A stretch of DNA of 35,234 nt from an uncultured Bacteroidaceae bacterium (GCA_905236065.1 CAJONZ010000067.1:1-35234); one strand, 5' to 3'. Counted from the first letter of the stretch, positions 16,888 through 25,538 are shown. The notes: generated by a model from the sequence alone, not told the origin. Made by a program: numbers and translations.

Positions 16888-18182
16888 ATTTTTTCAATTT
16901 GTTTTCGTGTCAAAGTCAGCACCATGCCGCGCATGGCGAGGTAGCAGAGGAAGGCTATCCAGAGTCCGTGGTTACGGAGGGCGGGGATGAGCAGAAAGTA
17001 GAGAAGGAAGAAAATCCCCATGCTCACGGCCATGCTGAGAAGCATGTGGCGGGTGGCGGTGGCACCAATGTAGATGCCGTCCCAGATGAAAGCCGCCATG
17101 CCGCAAAGGGGAATGAGCAGTGTCCAGTACTGATAGGTGGTGGCAGTGTGGATGACGGCAGCATCGCTGGTCAGCAGATGCGTGAACCAGGAGCCTGCAA
17201 ACAGGTAGGTGAGGGTGAAAAGCAGGGCCATGGCTACCCCCCAGCCGAAGAGGTTTTTCACCACGTCGCGGTAGATGGCGAGATTGCGGGCACCGATGGC
17301 TTTCCCCGCCAGGGCCTCGCCTGCGAAGGCGAAACCGTCCATGAAATAGGAATAGAGTGTAAAGAATTGCATCAGCAGGGTGTTGACGGCCAGTTCGGTG
17401 TCTCCCTGCTTGGCTCCTGCGGAGATGAAGAAAAAATGTACGAAGATGAGGCACAGGGTACGGAGGAAGATGTCTCTGTTCACATTGAAAAAGCGCAGGA
17501 GAGCCCCTGTGTTCCATGTACCTTGTGGGTAGCCCCGCTTCCAGAGTCGGCTGTAAAAACGGTGGAGCAGAAGCAGGGCTGCTCCGAACCCAATCCATTG
17601 GGCGATGACCGTACCTAAGGCGATGCCCTCGACCTTCATGCCCAGCCCGAAGACGAGGATGAGGCTGGCTGCGATGTTCACGATGTTCTGGCTGATGGCA
17701 ATGAACATGGGAGTCCGGGAATTTTGCATGCCGATGAACCATCCGTTCAGGGCAAACAGTCCGAGGGAGGCGGGTGAGCCCCAGATGCAGATGTTGAAAT
17801 AGAGTCGCGCCAAATGTCCCACCTCTGCCGAGGGGGTGATGAAGTAGAGGGCTGTTTCCCGAATGATGGGGGAAAGCAGAATCAGTAGGAAGGAAATGCC
17901 CAGTGCGATGCTGAGACTGCGGATGAGCAGTTTGACGATTCCTTCGAAATCGCGCCGGCCCCGTGCCTGTGCAGTCATGCCGCTGGTGCCCATCCGCAGA
18001 AAGGCGAACATCCAGTAGATGATGTTGAACAGCATTCCGCCCACGGCAATGGCCCCGATGTATGCCGCCGCCCCGATATGGCCGGTGATGGTCACATCAA
18101 TCAGTCCCAACAACGGCACGGTGATGTTACTCACGATGCTGGGTAAGGCAATGTGCAGGATTTGTTGGTTGCGCAGGTTCAT
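16884..18182 (-). CDS. MATE family efflux transporter (DinF-like)
   Basis: A 432-residue inner-membrane protein with about twelve helices and typical MATE features: an N-terminal LHIALPSIVSNITVPLLGLIDV, then GHIGAAAYIGAIAVGG, and QARGRRD near residue 75. MATE proteins export drugs or metabolites in exchange for protons or sodium. Short length and the N-terminal sequence place it nearer DinF than NorM. The HAD gene overlaps its end by 4 nt. A promoter sits almost directly against the start codon. Confidence 0.9.
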   Translation of the reverse strand: MNLRNQQILHIALPSIVSNITVPLLGLIDVTITGHIGAAAYIGAIAVGGMLFNIIYWMFAFLRMGTSGMTAQARGRRDFEGIVKLLIRSLSIALGISFLLILLSPIIRETALYFITPSAEVGHLARLYFNICIWGSPASLGLFALNGWFIGMQNSRTPMFIAISQNIVNIAASLILVFGLGMKVEGIALGTVIAQWIGFGAALLLLHRFYSRLWKRGYPQGTWNTGALLRFFNVNRDIFLRTLCLIFVHFFFISAGAKQGDTELAVNTLLMQFFTLYSYFMDGFAFAGEALAGKAIGARNLAIYRDVVKNLFGWGVAMALLFTLTYLFAGSWFTHLLTSDAAVIHTATTYQYWTLLIPLCGMAAFIWDGIYIGATATRHMLLSMAVSMGIFFLLYFLLIPALRNHGLWIAFLCYLAMRGMVLTLTRKQIEKI

Positions 18183-18186
18183 TCCG

Positions 18187-18218
18187 CAAAATTATGACTT
18201 CTTTGCTGAATCTCCAAA
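18187..18218 (-). promoter_or_regulatory. Promoter for MATE-HAD operon, nearly leaderless
   Basis: Read on the minus strand: TTTG (18218-18215), 20-nt spacer, TAATTTTG (18194-18187). This is a good match to the Bacteroidetes consensus. Only 4 nt separate the -7 element from the ATG at 18182, so transcription would begin at or next to the start codon. Confidence 0.6.
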
Positions 18219-18276
18219 CTCAATGGGAGAAATTGTTTGGGCATATATTTTTTTCAGAAAAAACTTTTGCTTTCTC

Positions 18277-18307
18277 TTTGTTTTGTACGGCCTTCTTTGT
18301 ATCTTTG
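18277..18307 (+). promoter_or_regulatory. Promoter for GH51 and possibly the rha genes
   Basis: TTTG (18277-18280), 19-nt spacer, TATCTTTG (18300-18307). Both elements and the spacing are near-ideal. The leader to the ATG at 18355 would be about 43 nt and is AT-rich. Confidence 0.8.
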
Positions 18308-18354
18308 CACCATGAAATCCTAAATATTAACACTTTAAAACCTTAACAAACCAG

Positions 18355-20364
18355 ATGAAAAGACTGAATGCGATGTTGGCCCTCGCTGCGGTGACGGTTG
18401 GCATGACGGCACAAACACACACGTTCGACATCAACACGTCGAAGGTGGGTGGTGCGATTCCTTCAACGATGTATGGTATCTTTTTCGAGGATATCAACTA
18501 TGCAGCGGACGGTGGTCTTTACGGTGAACTCGTGAAGAATCGTTCGTTTGAGTTTCCAAATCACTTTGCCGGATGGGACATTTCGGGAAAAGTGACGTTG
18601 AAAGATGACGGCCCTTTCAAGAAAAATCCACATTATGTACGCATGGCTCCGTCTGGACACCGCGACAAGCACACCATGATTGAGAACCACGGTTTCTTTG
18701 GCATGGGCGTGAAAGGCGGTGCAGAGTATCGTTTCACGGTATGGGCACGTGTGCCCGATGGTGGTACGGCCAAGCTGTGGGTTGACTTGGTGGATAACGC
18801 CACGATGACTGATGACCAGAAACTGGGCAATGCCGGCGTGGAAGTGAGTGGTAAGGAATGGAAGAAATACACGGCCATCATCAAGCCGACCGGGACGTTT
18901 GACAAGGCACACCTCCGCGTGTGGGGTGACGGCAAGGTGACGACCGATGTGGAGCATGTGAGCCTCTTCCCCGTGGATACCTACAAGGGACATGAGAACG
19001 GTATGCGTAAAGATTTGGCAGAGAGCCTGGAACAGTTGCATCCAGGTGTGTTCCGCTTCCCCGGTGGTTGCATCGTGGAAGGCACAGATCTCGCCACCCG
19101 TTACCAGTGGAAGAACTCGGTAGGCCCAGTGGAGAACCGCCCGCTGAACGAGAACCGCTGGCACTACACATTCACCTATCGCTATTTCCCTGATTATTTC
19201 CAGAGCTACGGTCTGGGTTTCTTTGAATATTTCCAGCTTTCGGAAGAGATTGGCGCAGAACCATTGCCCGTAGTGAGCGTGGGACTTTCCTGTGAGTTCC
19301 AGAATGGCTCGAATCGCAGCGATGCCCATGTGCCAGTGGATCAGTTGCAGCCTTACATTGATGATGTGCTCGACCTGATTGAGTTTGCCAATGGCGACCC
19401 GGCTAAGAATCAGTGGGCCAAGTTGCGTGCCGATATGGGTCACCCGGCTCCCTTCAACCTGAAGTATGTTGGCATCGGTAATGAGCAGTGGGGTGCTATC
19501 TATCCCGAAAACCTGAAGCCTTTCGTAGAGCAAGTGCGCAAGCAATATCCGAACATCAAGATTGTGGGCACCAGCGGCCCGGATTCTGAGGGCAAGGAGT
19601 TTGACTACCTGTGGCCGGAGATGCGCAAGATTGGCGCAGACTTGGTGGATGAGCATTATTATCGCAACGAGGCGTGGTTCCTCGGTACGCCCGAGGCCAA
19701 GCAGCGTTGGGGCAACTGTGGTGCGAACCGTTACGACAGCTATAAGCGCGGCAAGGGACAGCCGAAGGTGTTTGCCGGAGAATATGCTTGCCATGGTGCG
19801 GGCAAGAAATGGAACCACTTCAATGCCGCTTTGATGGAGGCTGCCTTCATGACGGGTCTGGAGCGCAATGCCGACATCGTGGAGATGGCTACATACGCAC
19901 CGCTCTTTGCCCATGTGGAAGGTTGGCAGTGGCGTCCTGATGCCATCTGGTATGACAACCTGCGTAAGTTCAATTCTTGTGCCTACTACGTACAGCAGTT
20001 GTATTCCGTAAATAAGGGTACCAATATGCTGACACTCACCATGAACGGAAAGGCTGTGGCAGGTAATCCCGACCAGGATGGACTGTTTGCCAGTGCGGTT
20101 TATGACAAGAACTCAAACGAGGTCATTGTGAAGGTTGTCAATACTGGCGACAAGGCGCAGGAGGTGACGCTGAACCTGAAGGGTATGAAGGGTGACCACA
20201 GTGCAAAGCGCATCTCGTTCCACAGCGACAACCTCACGGCTGAGAACACCTTGGACGAACCGACGAAGATTGTGCCGCAGGAAAGTACGCTCACCGTCAG
20301 CGCACCCTCGTTCACTGCTTCTGTTCCCGCACGTACATTCTATATATATAAGATTGTGAAATAA
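18355..20364 (+). CDS. GH51 alpha-L-arabinofuranosidase, secreted
   Basis: A 669-residue enzyme that removes terminal alpha-L-arabinofuranose from arabinan, arabinoxylan or RG-I side chains. It has a signal peptide (MKRLNAMLALAAVTVGMTAQ), an N-terminal strand typical of the family (GIFFEDINYAADGGLYGELVKNRSFE), an inserted carbohydrate-binding-like beta-sandwich (about 70-200), the TIM barrel, and a C-terminal beta-sandwich. The acid/base is E377 in GIGNEQWG and the nucleophile is E476 in FAGEYACHG. It leads the rhamnose genes, separated from rhaB by a hairpin, which links arabinose side-chain removal with rhamnose use. Confidence 0.93.
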   Translation: MKRLNAMLALAAVTVGMTAQTHTFDINTSKVGGAIPSTMYGIFFEDINYAADGGLYGELVKNRSFEFPNHFAGWDISGKVTLKDDGPFKKNPHYVRMAPSGHRDKHTMIENHGFFGMGVKGGAEYRFTVWARVPDGGTAKLWVDLVDNATMTDDQKLGNAGVEVSGKEWKKYTAIIKPTGTFDKAHLRVWGDGKVTTDVEHVSLFPVDTYKGHENGMRKDLAESLEQLHPGVFRFPGGCIVEGTDLATRYQWKNSVGPVENRPLNENRWHYTFTYRYFPDYFQSYGLGFFEYFQLSEEIGAEPLPVVSVGLSCEFQNGSNRSDAHVPVDQLQPYIDDVLDLIEFANGDPAKNQWAKLRADMGHPAPFNLKYVGIGNEQWGAIYPENLKPFVEQVRKQYPNIKIVGTSGPDSEGKEFDYLWPEMRKIGADLVDEHYYRNEAWFLGTPEAKQRWGNCGANRYDSYKRGKGQPKVFAGEYACHGAGKKWNHFNAALMEAAFMTGLERNADIVEMATYAPLFAHVEGWQWRPDAIWYDNLRKFNSCAYYVQQLYSVNKGTNMLTLTMNGKAVAGNPDQDGLFASAVYDKNSNEVIVKVVNTGDKAQEVTLNLKGMKGDHSAKRISFHSDNLTAENTLDEPTKIVPQESTLTVSAPSFTASVPARTFYIYKIVK

Positions 20365-20378
20365 TATCACCATTGTAT

Positions 20379-20424
20379 ATCCTTCCAGCCTTCCAAAAAG
20401 AAAAAGGAGGCTGGAAGGATTTTG
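20379..20424 (+). terminator. Terminator-like hairpin between GH51 and rhaB
   Basis: A perfect 12-bp stem, ATCCTTCCAGCC (20379-20390) with GGCTGGAAGGAT (20409-20420), follows the GH51 stop and is followed by only three to four T residues. It may terminate partially. No convincing promoter is visible between it and rhaB, so some read-through from GH51 seems necessary. Confidence 0.65.
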
Positions 20425-20455
20425 TATCAAACCTATTCTTATTAACCAAACTTTT

Positions 20456-21925
20456 ATGGCAAGTACTAATTTTTTTGCTGTTGACCTTGGGGCTACCAGT
20501 GGACGCACGATTCTTGGTTCCATCGTCAACGGTAAACTTGAACAGCGTGAATTGACCCGTTTCCCCAACAACATCATTCAGACGGGTGGACATTTTTTCT
20601 GGGATATTTACGCACTTTACAATGAAATCATCCGAGGGTTGAAGGTTGTCGCCGAGGAGAACATCGAAATTGCTTCCATCGGTATTGACACCTGGGGCGT
20701 GGACTTTGTTTGTGTGGGTAAGGATGGCGGCATTCTCCGCAATCCGTATTGCTACCGCGACCCGCATACCGACCATGCAATGGAGGAGTACTTCAAACTG
20801 ATTCCCAAGGAGAAAGTGTATGAGAAGACTGGCATTCAGTTCATGCAATTCAACTCGCTTTTCCAACTGAGTACGCTTCGGAAGAATAACGACTCAGCCT
20901 TGGAGGCAGCAGATAAAATCCTTTTCGTGCCCGATGCCTTGATGTATATGCTGACGGGTGAGGCCGTATGTGAATACACGATTCTTTCCACGAGCCAGAT
21001 GCTTGACCCTCGCACCAAAAAGATAGATCCGGAACTCATCGACGTGATTGGATTGAAGGAAAGCCAATTCGGTCGATATGTCAATCCGTCCGACAAGGTG
21101 GGTGTCCTCACGCCCGAAGTGCAGAAGATGACGGGACTGGGTGCCGTGCCCGTCGTGGCAGTTGCTGGTCACGACACAGGTGCCGCCGTGGCTGCCGTAC
21201 CGGCACAAAACGAGAAATTCGCCTATCTCAGCTGTGGCACATGGTCACTGCTCGGAATCGAAACCCAAAACGCCATCATTTCGAAGAAAAGTTTTGAGTA
21301 CAACTTCACCAACGAAGGCGGCATTGAGGGTACCACCCGCTTCTTGAAGAATATCTGTGGAATGTGGCTCTTGGAGCGTAGCCGCAAGGAGTTCAAGAAT
21401 GCTCCGGCCAACGTGAACGAACTTAATGCCAGTGCGATGGAGGCTCCAGCCTTCCGTTCGTTCATCTTCCCCGATGCCCCCGATTTTGCCAACCCCTCCA
21501 GCATGATTGAAGCCATCCAGAACTATTGTCGGAAGACGAACCAGCCCGTGCCGGAAACTCATCAGGAGATAGCACGTTGCATCTTTGAGAGTCTCGCTAT
21601 GCGCTATCGTCAGGTCATTGGCTATCTGAAAGACTTGGCTCCTTTCCCCATCGAGAAACTTCACGTCATTGGTGGTGGTGTGTGGAACTCGTTCCTCATG
21701 CAGTTTGCAGCTAACTCGACCGGCCTTCAGGTTGTCACCGGCCCCATCGAGGGTACGGCCATCGGCAACATCATGCTTCAGGCCAAGGCTGCGGGTGTTG
21801 TTGGCGACATGTTTGAAATGCGTCGCATCATTGCCAACAGCATTGAGATGAAGACCTACGAGCCACAAGACCGTGAGGCTTGGGATGCAGCCTACGAGAA
21901 ATATTTAAAAGTAACCGAATCATAA
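20456..21925 (+). CDS. rhaB: Rhamnulokinase
   Basis: This 489-residue FGGY-family sugar kinase phosphorylates L-rhamnulose to rhamnulose-1-phosphate. It opens with the ATPase phosphate loop FFAVDLGATSGRTILGS, has the rhamnulokinase-typical DTWGVDFVCV and PYCYRDPHTD segments (about 80-105), the second-domain AVAGHDTGAAVAAVP with the catalytic aspartate (about 240), and LHVIGGGVWNSFLMQFAANSTG near the C-terminus. The identity is supported strongly by the following rhaA, rhaT and rhaD genes. The spacing to rhaA is 29 nt. Confidence 0.95.
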   Translation: MASTNFFAVDLGATSGRTILGSIVNGKLEQRELTRFPNNIIQTGGHFFWDIYALYNEIIRGLKVVAEENIEIASIGIDTWGVDFVCVGKDGGILRNPYCYRDPHTDHAMEEYFKLIPKEKVYEKTGIQFMQFNSLFQLSTLRKNNDSALEAADKILFVPDALMYMLTGEAVCEYTILSTSQMLDPRTKKIDPELIDVIGLKESQFGRYVNPSDKVGVLTPEVQKMTGLGAVPVVAVAGHDTGAAVAAVPAQNEKFAYLSCGTWSLLGIETQNAIISKKSFEYNFTNEGGIEGTTRFLKNICGMWLLERSRKEFKNAPANVNELNASAMEAPAFRSFIFPDAPDFANPSSMIEAIQNYCRKTNQPVPETHQEIARCIFESLAMRYRQVIGYLKDLAPFPIEKLHVIGGGVWNSFLMQFAANSTGLQVVTGPIEGTAIGNIMLQAKAAGVVGDMFEMRRIIANSIEMKTYEPQDREAWDAAYEKYLKVTES

Positions 21926-21954
21926 TTTATTAACTTTAAAAACATTAACCTACA

Positions 21955-23208
21955 ATGAAAGAATCACTTATCCATTCCGCTTATGAAGTAGCTAAAGAAC
22001 GCTACGCAGAACTTGGCATTGACACAGAGGCTGTGCTCAAGCAACTTCAAGACTTCCATCTCTCGCTTCACTGCTGGCAGGCCGACGATGTACATGGCTT
22101 TGAGGTACAGGCTGGTGCCATGTCTGGCGGCATCCAATCTACGGGCGACTTCCCAGGCGCAGCCCGCAACATCGACGAACTTCGTCAGGACATCCTGAAG
22201 GCTAAGAGCCTCATTCCTGGTAATCACCGATTGAACCTGCATGAGATATATGGCGACTTCAAGGGCAAGGTTGTTGACCGCGACGAGGTGACCGTGGAGT
22301 ACTTCCAGTCTTGGATTGACTGGGCCAAGGAGAACAACACCTACCTTGACTTCAATTCTTCCAGCTTCTCACACCCAAAGTCCGGCAGTCTTTCGCTGGC
22401 TAATCCCGACGACGGCATCCGTAATTTCTGGATTGAGCACACAAAGCGTTGCCGTGACATTGCCAATGCCATGGGTGAAGCTCAGGGCGACCCTTGTATC
22501 ATGAACCTCTGGGTACACGATGGTTGCAAGGATGTCAGTGTAAACCACGCACTCTATCGTAATTTGCTGAAGCAGTCACTCGACGAGATTTTCACCAAGA
22601 AGCAGCCTATGATGAAAGACTGTATCGAAGGTAAGGTATTCGGCATCGGTCTTGAAAGCTTCACGGTAGGCAGCCACGACTTCTATACCGCATACGCTGC
22701 CAAGTACGACAAGATTCTAACCATCGACACTGGCCACTATCACCCCACCGAAATGCCTGGCGACAAAGTGAGTGCCGTTCTTCCGTTCGTAAAGGAACTT
22801 ATGCTTCATGTCAGCCGTCCGGTGCGTTGGGACTCCGACCACGTAACCATCATGGATGATCCTACTCAGGACCTCTTCTTTGAAATCGTTCGTGCAGGTG
22901 CCCTCGACCGCGTACACTATGGCCTCGACTTCTTTGATGGCAGCATCAACCGCATTGGTGCCTACGTCATCGGTTCTCGTTCTGCACAGAAGTGTATGCT
23001 CCGTGCCCTTCTCGAACCACGCGACATCATCTCCAAGTATGAACTGGCTGGTGAAGGCTACAAGGTGCTTGCCCTCATCGAAGAGCAAAAGGCCATGCCT
23101 TGGCAGGCTGTTTACGACGAATTCTGCGTTCGCAACAACGTGCCAGTGGGTCAGGACTTTATCAAGGACATCGACCAGTATGTGGCTGATGTGACAAGCA
23201 AACGATAA
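21955..23208 (+). CDS. rhaA: L-rhamnose isomerase
   Basis: A 417-residue cytoplasmic isomerase converting L-rhamnose to L-rhamnulose. It matches RhaA in length and in the segments FHLSLHCWQADDVHGFE (about 33-50), NLHEIYGDFKGKVVDRD, and the metal-site region with GLESFTVGSHDFY, DTGHYHPTEMPGDK and HVSRPVRWDSDHV (about 220-300), which provide the histidine, glutamate and aspartate ligands for the two metal ions. It lies between the kinase and the permease in one operon. Confidence 0.96.
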   Translation: MKESLIHSAYEVAKERYAELGIDTEAVLKQLQDFHLSLHCWQADDVHGFEVQAGAMSGGIQSTGDFPGAARNIDELRQDILKAKSLIPGNHRLNLHEIYGDFKGKVVDRDEVTVEYFQSWIDWAKENNTYLDFNSSSFSHPKSGSLSLANPDDGIRNFWIEHTKRCRDIANAMGEAQGDPCIMNLWVHDGCKDVSVNHALYRNLLKQSLDEIFTKKQPMMKDCIEGKVFGIGLESFTVGSHDFYTAYAAKYDKILTIDTGHYHPTEMPGDKVSAVLPFVKELMLHVSRPVRWDSDHVTIMDDPTQDLFFEIVRAGALDRVHYGLDFFDGSINRIGAYVIGSRSAQKCMLRALLEPRDIISKYELAGEGYKVLALIEEQKAMPWQAVYDEFCVRNNVPVGQDFIKDIDQYVADVTSKR

Positions 23209-23212
23209 TCCT

Positions 23213-24244
23213 ATGCTTCTACTTGGCCTACTTATCATTGCCATCGGTGCATTCTGCCAGTCCTCCTGCTACGTGCCCATCAACAAAATCAAAGATTGGT
23301 CGTGGGAGAGCTATTGGATTGTGCAGGGTGTATTCGCTTGGCTCCTGCTGCCCTTCCTCGGTGCCCTGCTTGCGGTGCCGAGCGGGCACTCTTTTTGCGA
23401 ACTCTTCACGGCAGGCAATGCCTTCAACATCTGGATGACCATCTTCTTCGGTGTGCTTTGGGGCGTTGGCGGACTTACCTTTGGCCTTTCCATGCGCTAT
23501 CTGGGTGTTGCACTCGGACAGAGCATCGCCCTCGGCACCTGTGCCGGACTTGGCACCATCATGGGCCCCGTCCTGCTCAACATCTTCTTCCCGGAGTTGA
23601 ATGCCCTCGACTCACTCACCTTTGCTGTAATTACAGGTGTAGTCGTCACACTCATCGGCATAGCCATTATTGGCGTTGCGGGTTCCATGAAGTCCGCCTC
23701 CCTTTCTGAGGAAGAGAAAAAAGCTGCCGTCAAGGATTTTAACTTCCCGAAAGGTCTTGCAATCGCCCTGTTGGCTGGTTTCATGAGTGGTTGCTTCAAC
23801 GTAGGCTTGGAATTTGGCAAAGGCATTAACTTTGGCGAACTCACCGACCCCATGTTCCGCACACTGCCCGCCACCTTCCTTGTAACGCTTGGTGGTTTTG
23901 TCACCAATGCCATCTACTGTTTCTACCAGAATCAGAAGAACCACACATGGGGAGACTATAAGAAAGGCGGCGTTTGGGCAAACAACGCCCTGTTCTGCCT
24001 TTTGGCTGGAGCCCTCTGGTATAGCCAGTTCTTCGGTCTCTCGCTGGGCAAAGGCTTTCTCACCGAGTCACCGACCCTGCTCACCCTCTCGTTCTGCATC
24101 CTGATGGCGCTCAACGTGGTATTTTCCAACGTCTGGGGAATCATCCTCAAAGAGTGGAAAGGTTGCAGCAAGCAAACCATCGTCGTCTTGCTTATCGGAA
24201 TCGTGGTGCTCATCGTCTCCTCATTTCTCCCGCAATTATTATAA
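23213..24244 (+). CDS. rhaT: L-rhamnose/proton symporter
   Basis: A 343-residue inner-membrane protein with ten predicted helices. The start MLLLGLLIIAIGAFCQSSCYVPINKIKDWSW matches the RhaT family, as do FGVLWGVGGLTFGLSMRYLGVALGQSIALG (about 80-110) and the central loop with charged residues (about 165-178). It imports L-rhamnose with protons. It starts 4 nt after the rhaA stop, so the two are tightly coupled. Confidence 0.94.
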   Translation: MLLLGLLIIAIGAFCQSSCYVPINKIKDWSWESYWIVQGVFAWLLLPFLGALLAVPSGHSFCELFTAGNAFNIWMTIFFGVLWGVGGLTFGLSMRYLGVALGQSIALGTCAGLGTIMGPVLLNIFFPELNALDSLTFAVITGVVVTLIGIAIIGVAGSMKSASLSEEEKKAAVKDFNFPKGLAIALLAGFMSGCFNVGLEFGKGINFGELTDPMFRTLPATFLVTLGGFVTNAIYCFYQNQKNHTWGDYKKGGVWANNALFCLLAGALWYSQFFGLSLGKGFLTESPTLLTLSFCILMALNVVFSNVWGIILKEWKGCSKQTIVVLLIGIVVLIVSSFLPQLL

Positions 24245-24251
24245 TAGTAAC

Positions 24252-24283
24252 AGCCCCTCACCCCTGGGGGGCTATATTTTTTT
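24252..24283 (+). terminator. Hairpin with T-tract between rhaT and rhaD
   Basis: AGCCCC (24252-24257) and GGGGCT (24268-24273) form a 6-bp G/C stem followed by ATA and seven T residues (24277-24283), only 6 nt before the rhaD ATG. It looks like a weak intrinsic terminator that could lower rhaD expression relative to the upstream genes or mark a processing point. Confidence 0.55.
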
Positions 24284-24288
24284 ACATT

Positions 24289-25110
24289 ATGAAAAGTATC
24301 TTAGACGGACGCCCCGGATTAGAGGCGGTTGTAAACCAGATAGCAGAGGTGACAGGCTACCTCTGGCAAAAAGGTTGGGCAGAGCGTAACGGTGGAAACA
24401 TCACCGTCAACGTCACCGAGTTTATGGACGAAGCCTGCAAGGCCATGCCGGCCATCGCCCCTGTCAAGCAGATTGGCATGGTGCTGCCGCAGTTGAAAGG
24501 CAAATACTTCTATTGCAAGGGTACGGGCAAACGAATGCGTGACCTTGCTCGTTGGCCTATGCAGAATGGTTCCATTGTCCGCATCTGCGACGACTGTGCC
24601 AGCTATGAGATTATTGCCGACGAGCCCGTTGTTCCCACCAGCGAGTTGCCAACCCACCTCGCTTTGCAGAACTACCTGTTGGAGACGGGCTCTTGCTACA
24701 AAGCCACCCTTCACACACACCCCATCGAGCTTGTGGCCATGTCGCACATTCAGCGGTTCCTTCGTGGCGACGAAATGACCCGTGTACTCTGGTCCATGAT
24801 TCCAGAGACACTGGCCTTTGCCCCGCTGGGCATTGGAATCGTGCCCTACGCCCTGCCATCCTCCGTGGAACTTGCCGAGGCCACCCTTGAGCAAATCAAG
24901 ACCCACGACGTAGTGATGTGGGAGAAGCATGGCACTGTTGCCGTAGGTACTGACATCATGGACGCCTTCGACCAGACCGACGTACTTTGCAAGGCCGCTA
25001 ATATCTATATGTGTACACGCAACATGGGCAGTGAACCCGATGGCATGACTGCCGAAGCCATGAAAGAAGTGCAGGACGTCTTCAACCTTCCCAAGAAGCG
25101 CCTCTGCTAA
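24289..25110 (+). CDS. rhaD: Rhamnulose-1-phosphate aldolase
   Basis: This 273-residue class II aldolase cleaves rhamnulose-1-phosphate to dihydroxyacetone phosphate and L-lactaldehyde. The zinc site is visible as LHTHP with H142 and H144, with a later histidine in VMWEKHGTVAVG (about residue 213). The N-terminal RNGGNITVNV is the family phosphate/substrate loop. I use the ATG at 24289, which follows the rhaT stop by 44 nt; the longer open frame from 24154 overlaps rhaT out of frame and translates the hairpin. A lactaldehyde reductase is not in this window. Confidence 0.95.
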   Translation: MKSILDGRPGLEAVVNQIAEVTGYLWQKGWAERNGGNITVNVTEFMDEACKAMPAIAPVKQIGMVLPQLKGKYFYCKGTGKRMRDLARWPMQNGSIVRICDDCASYEIIADEPVVPTSELPTHLALQNYLLETGSCYKATLHTHPIELVAMSHIQRFLRGDEMTRVLWSMIPETLAFAPLGIGIVPYALPSSVELAEATLEQIKTHDVVMWEKHGTVAVGTDIMDAFDQTDVLCKAANIYMCTRNMGSEPDGMTAEAMKEVQDVFNLPKKRLC

Positions 25111-25129
25111 TTCCCTTTGGCAAATAAGG

Positions 25130-25197
25130 AACAAGGAGTGAGGAATGGATACCCAATCAAAAGTAAACATTCCTCACTCTTTGTTACTCTTCCTATT
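25130..25197 (+). terminator. Terminator-like hairpin after the rha genes
   Basis: An 18-bp stem, AACAAGGAGTGAGGAATG (25130-25147) with CATTCCTCACTCTTTGTT (25168-25185), containing one G-U pair, closes a 20-nt loop. The downstream tract is T-rich (25186-25201) but interrupted. It probably ends the rha transcript. Confidence 0.7.
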
Positions 25198-25314
25198 TTA
25201 TACTTTGTTGTTCAAATTTGACACAAAGACGACTTTTGTGGGAAAAAAATACTTGATTTAGGACAAATTTAAAGAAATTTCGTAAGAAAATTAGGAGGTA
25301 ATTAAAAAACATAT

Positions 25315-25322
25315 TATCTTTG
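25315..25322 (+). promoter_or_regulatory. -7 element of the intergenic RNA gene
   Basis: TATCTTTG is a full match to the Bacteroidetes -7 consensus in an intergenic region with no plus-strand protein gene downstream. A clear -33 TTTG at the right distance is not seen. Confidence 0.6.
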
Positions 25323-25327
25323 CGGCA

Positions 25328-25493
25328 GTAAAAATATTTTCATATTATTAGACTCGGACAGTCCCGGGGGCGTCCCCAATTTTTTTCCCTCGGAACACAG
25401 AAAAGAGCCGTGAGGTTCAGGTCCAATAATTGAAAACATTAACATTTCATCTTGCTATCCCCGCGCTGTGACAGTGCTGGGATAGTTTCTTTT
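25328..25493 (+). ncRNA. Small structured RNA, unidentified (possibly 6S-like)
   Basis: About 165 nt run from a -7 promoter element to a strong terminator with no ORF. A closing stem can form between TTTTCATATTATTAGAC (25337-25353) and GTCCAATAATTGAAAA (25421-25436), with one bulge and one mismatch. Inside are a G/C hairpin (GGGG 25366-25369 with CCCC 25374-25377) and a second hairpin (CCCTCGG 25387-25393 with CCGTGAGG 25408-25415). Size and the long closing stem recall 6S RNA or another Bacteroidales housekeeping RNA, but I cannot confirm a family. It is not a riboswitch for a neighbour: the next genes converge on it from the other strand. Ends are approximate. Confidence 0.6.
25455..25493 (+). 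terminator. Intrinsic terminator of the small RNA gene
   Basis: CTATCCC (25455-25461) pairs with GGGATAG (25479-25485). The stem continues inward through GCGCTG/CAGTGC around a TGA loop, with a single C/T mismatch, and TTTCTTTT follows (25486-25493). Confidence 0.8.
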
Positions 25494-25538
25494 CAGCCCT
25501 TTTTTCTTCTCAGGGCGTTTGCGGAGTCTCCACGACTT

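Noticed and set aside
18463-19914. Minus-strand open frame of 483 codons opposite GH51
   Set aside because: The opposite strand encodes GH51 with both catalytic glutamates. The antisense product has no recognisable motif or start context.
25328-25493. Small RNA considered as tmRNA, SRP RNA or RNase P RNA
   Set aside because: It has no tRNA-like 3' end or tag ORF, no SRP GGAAG/AGCA loop motifs, and none of the conserved RNase P core sequences that I can recognise; it is also too short for tmRNA or RNase P.
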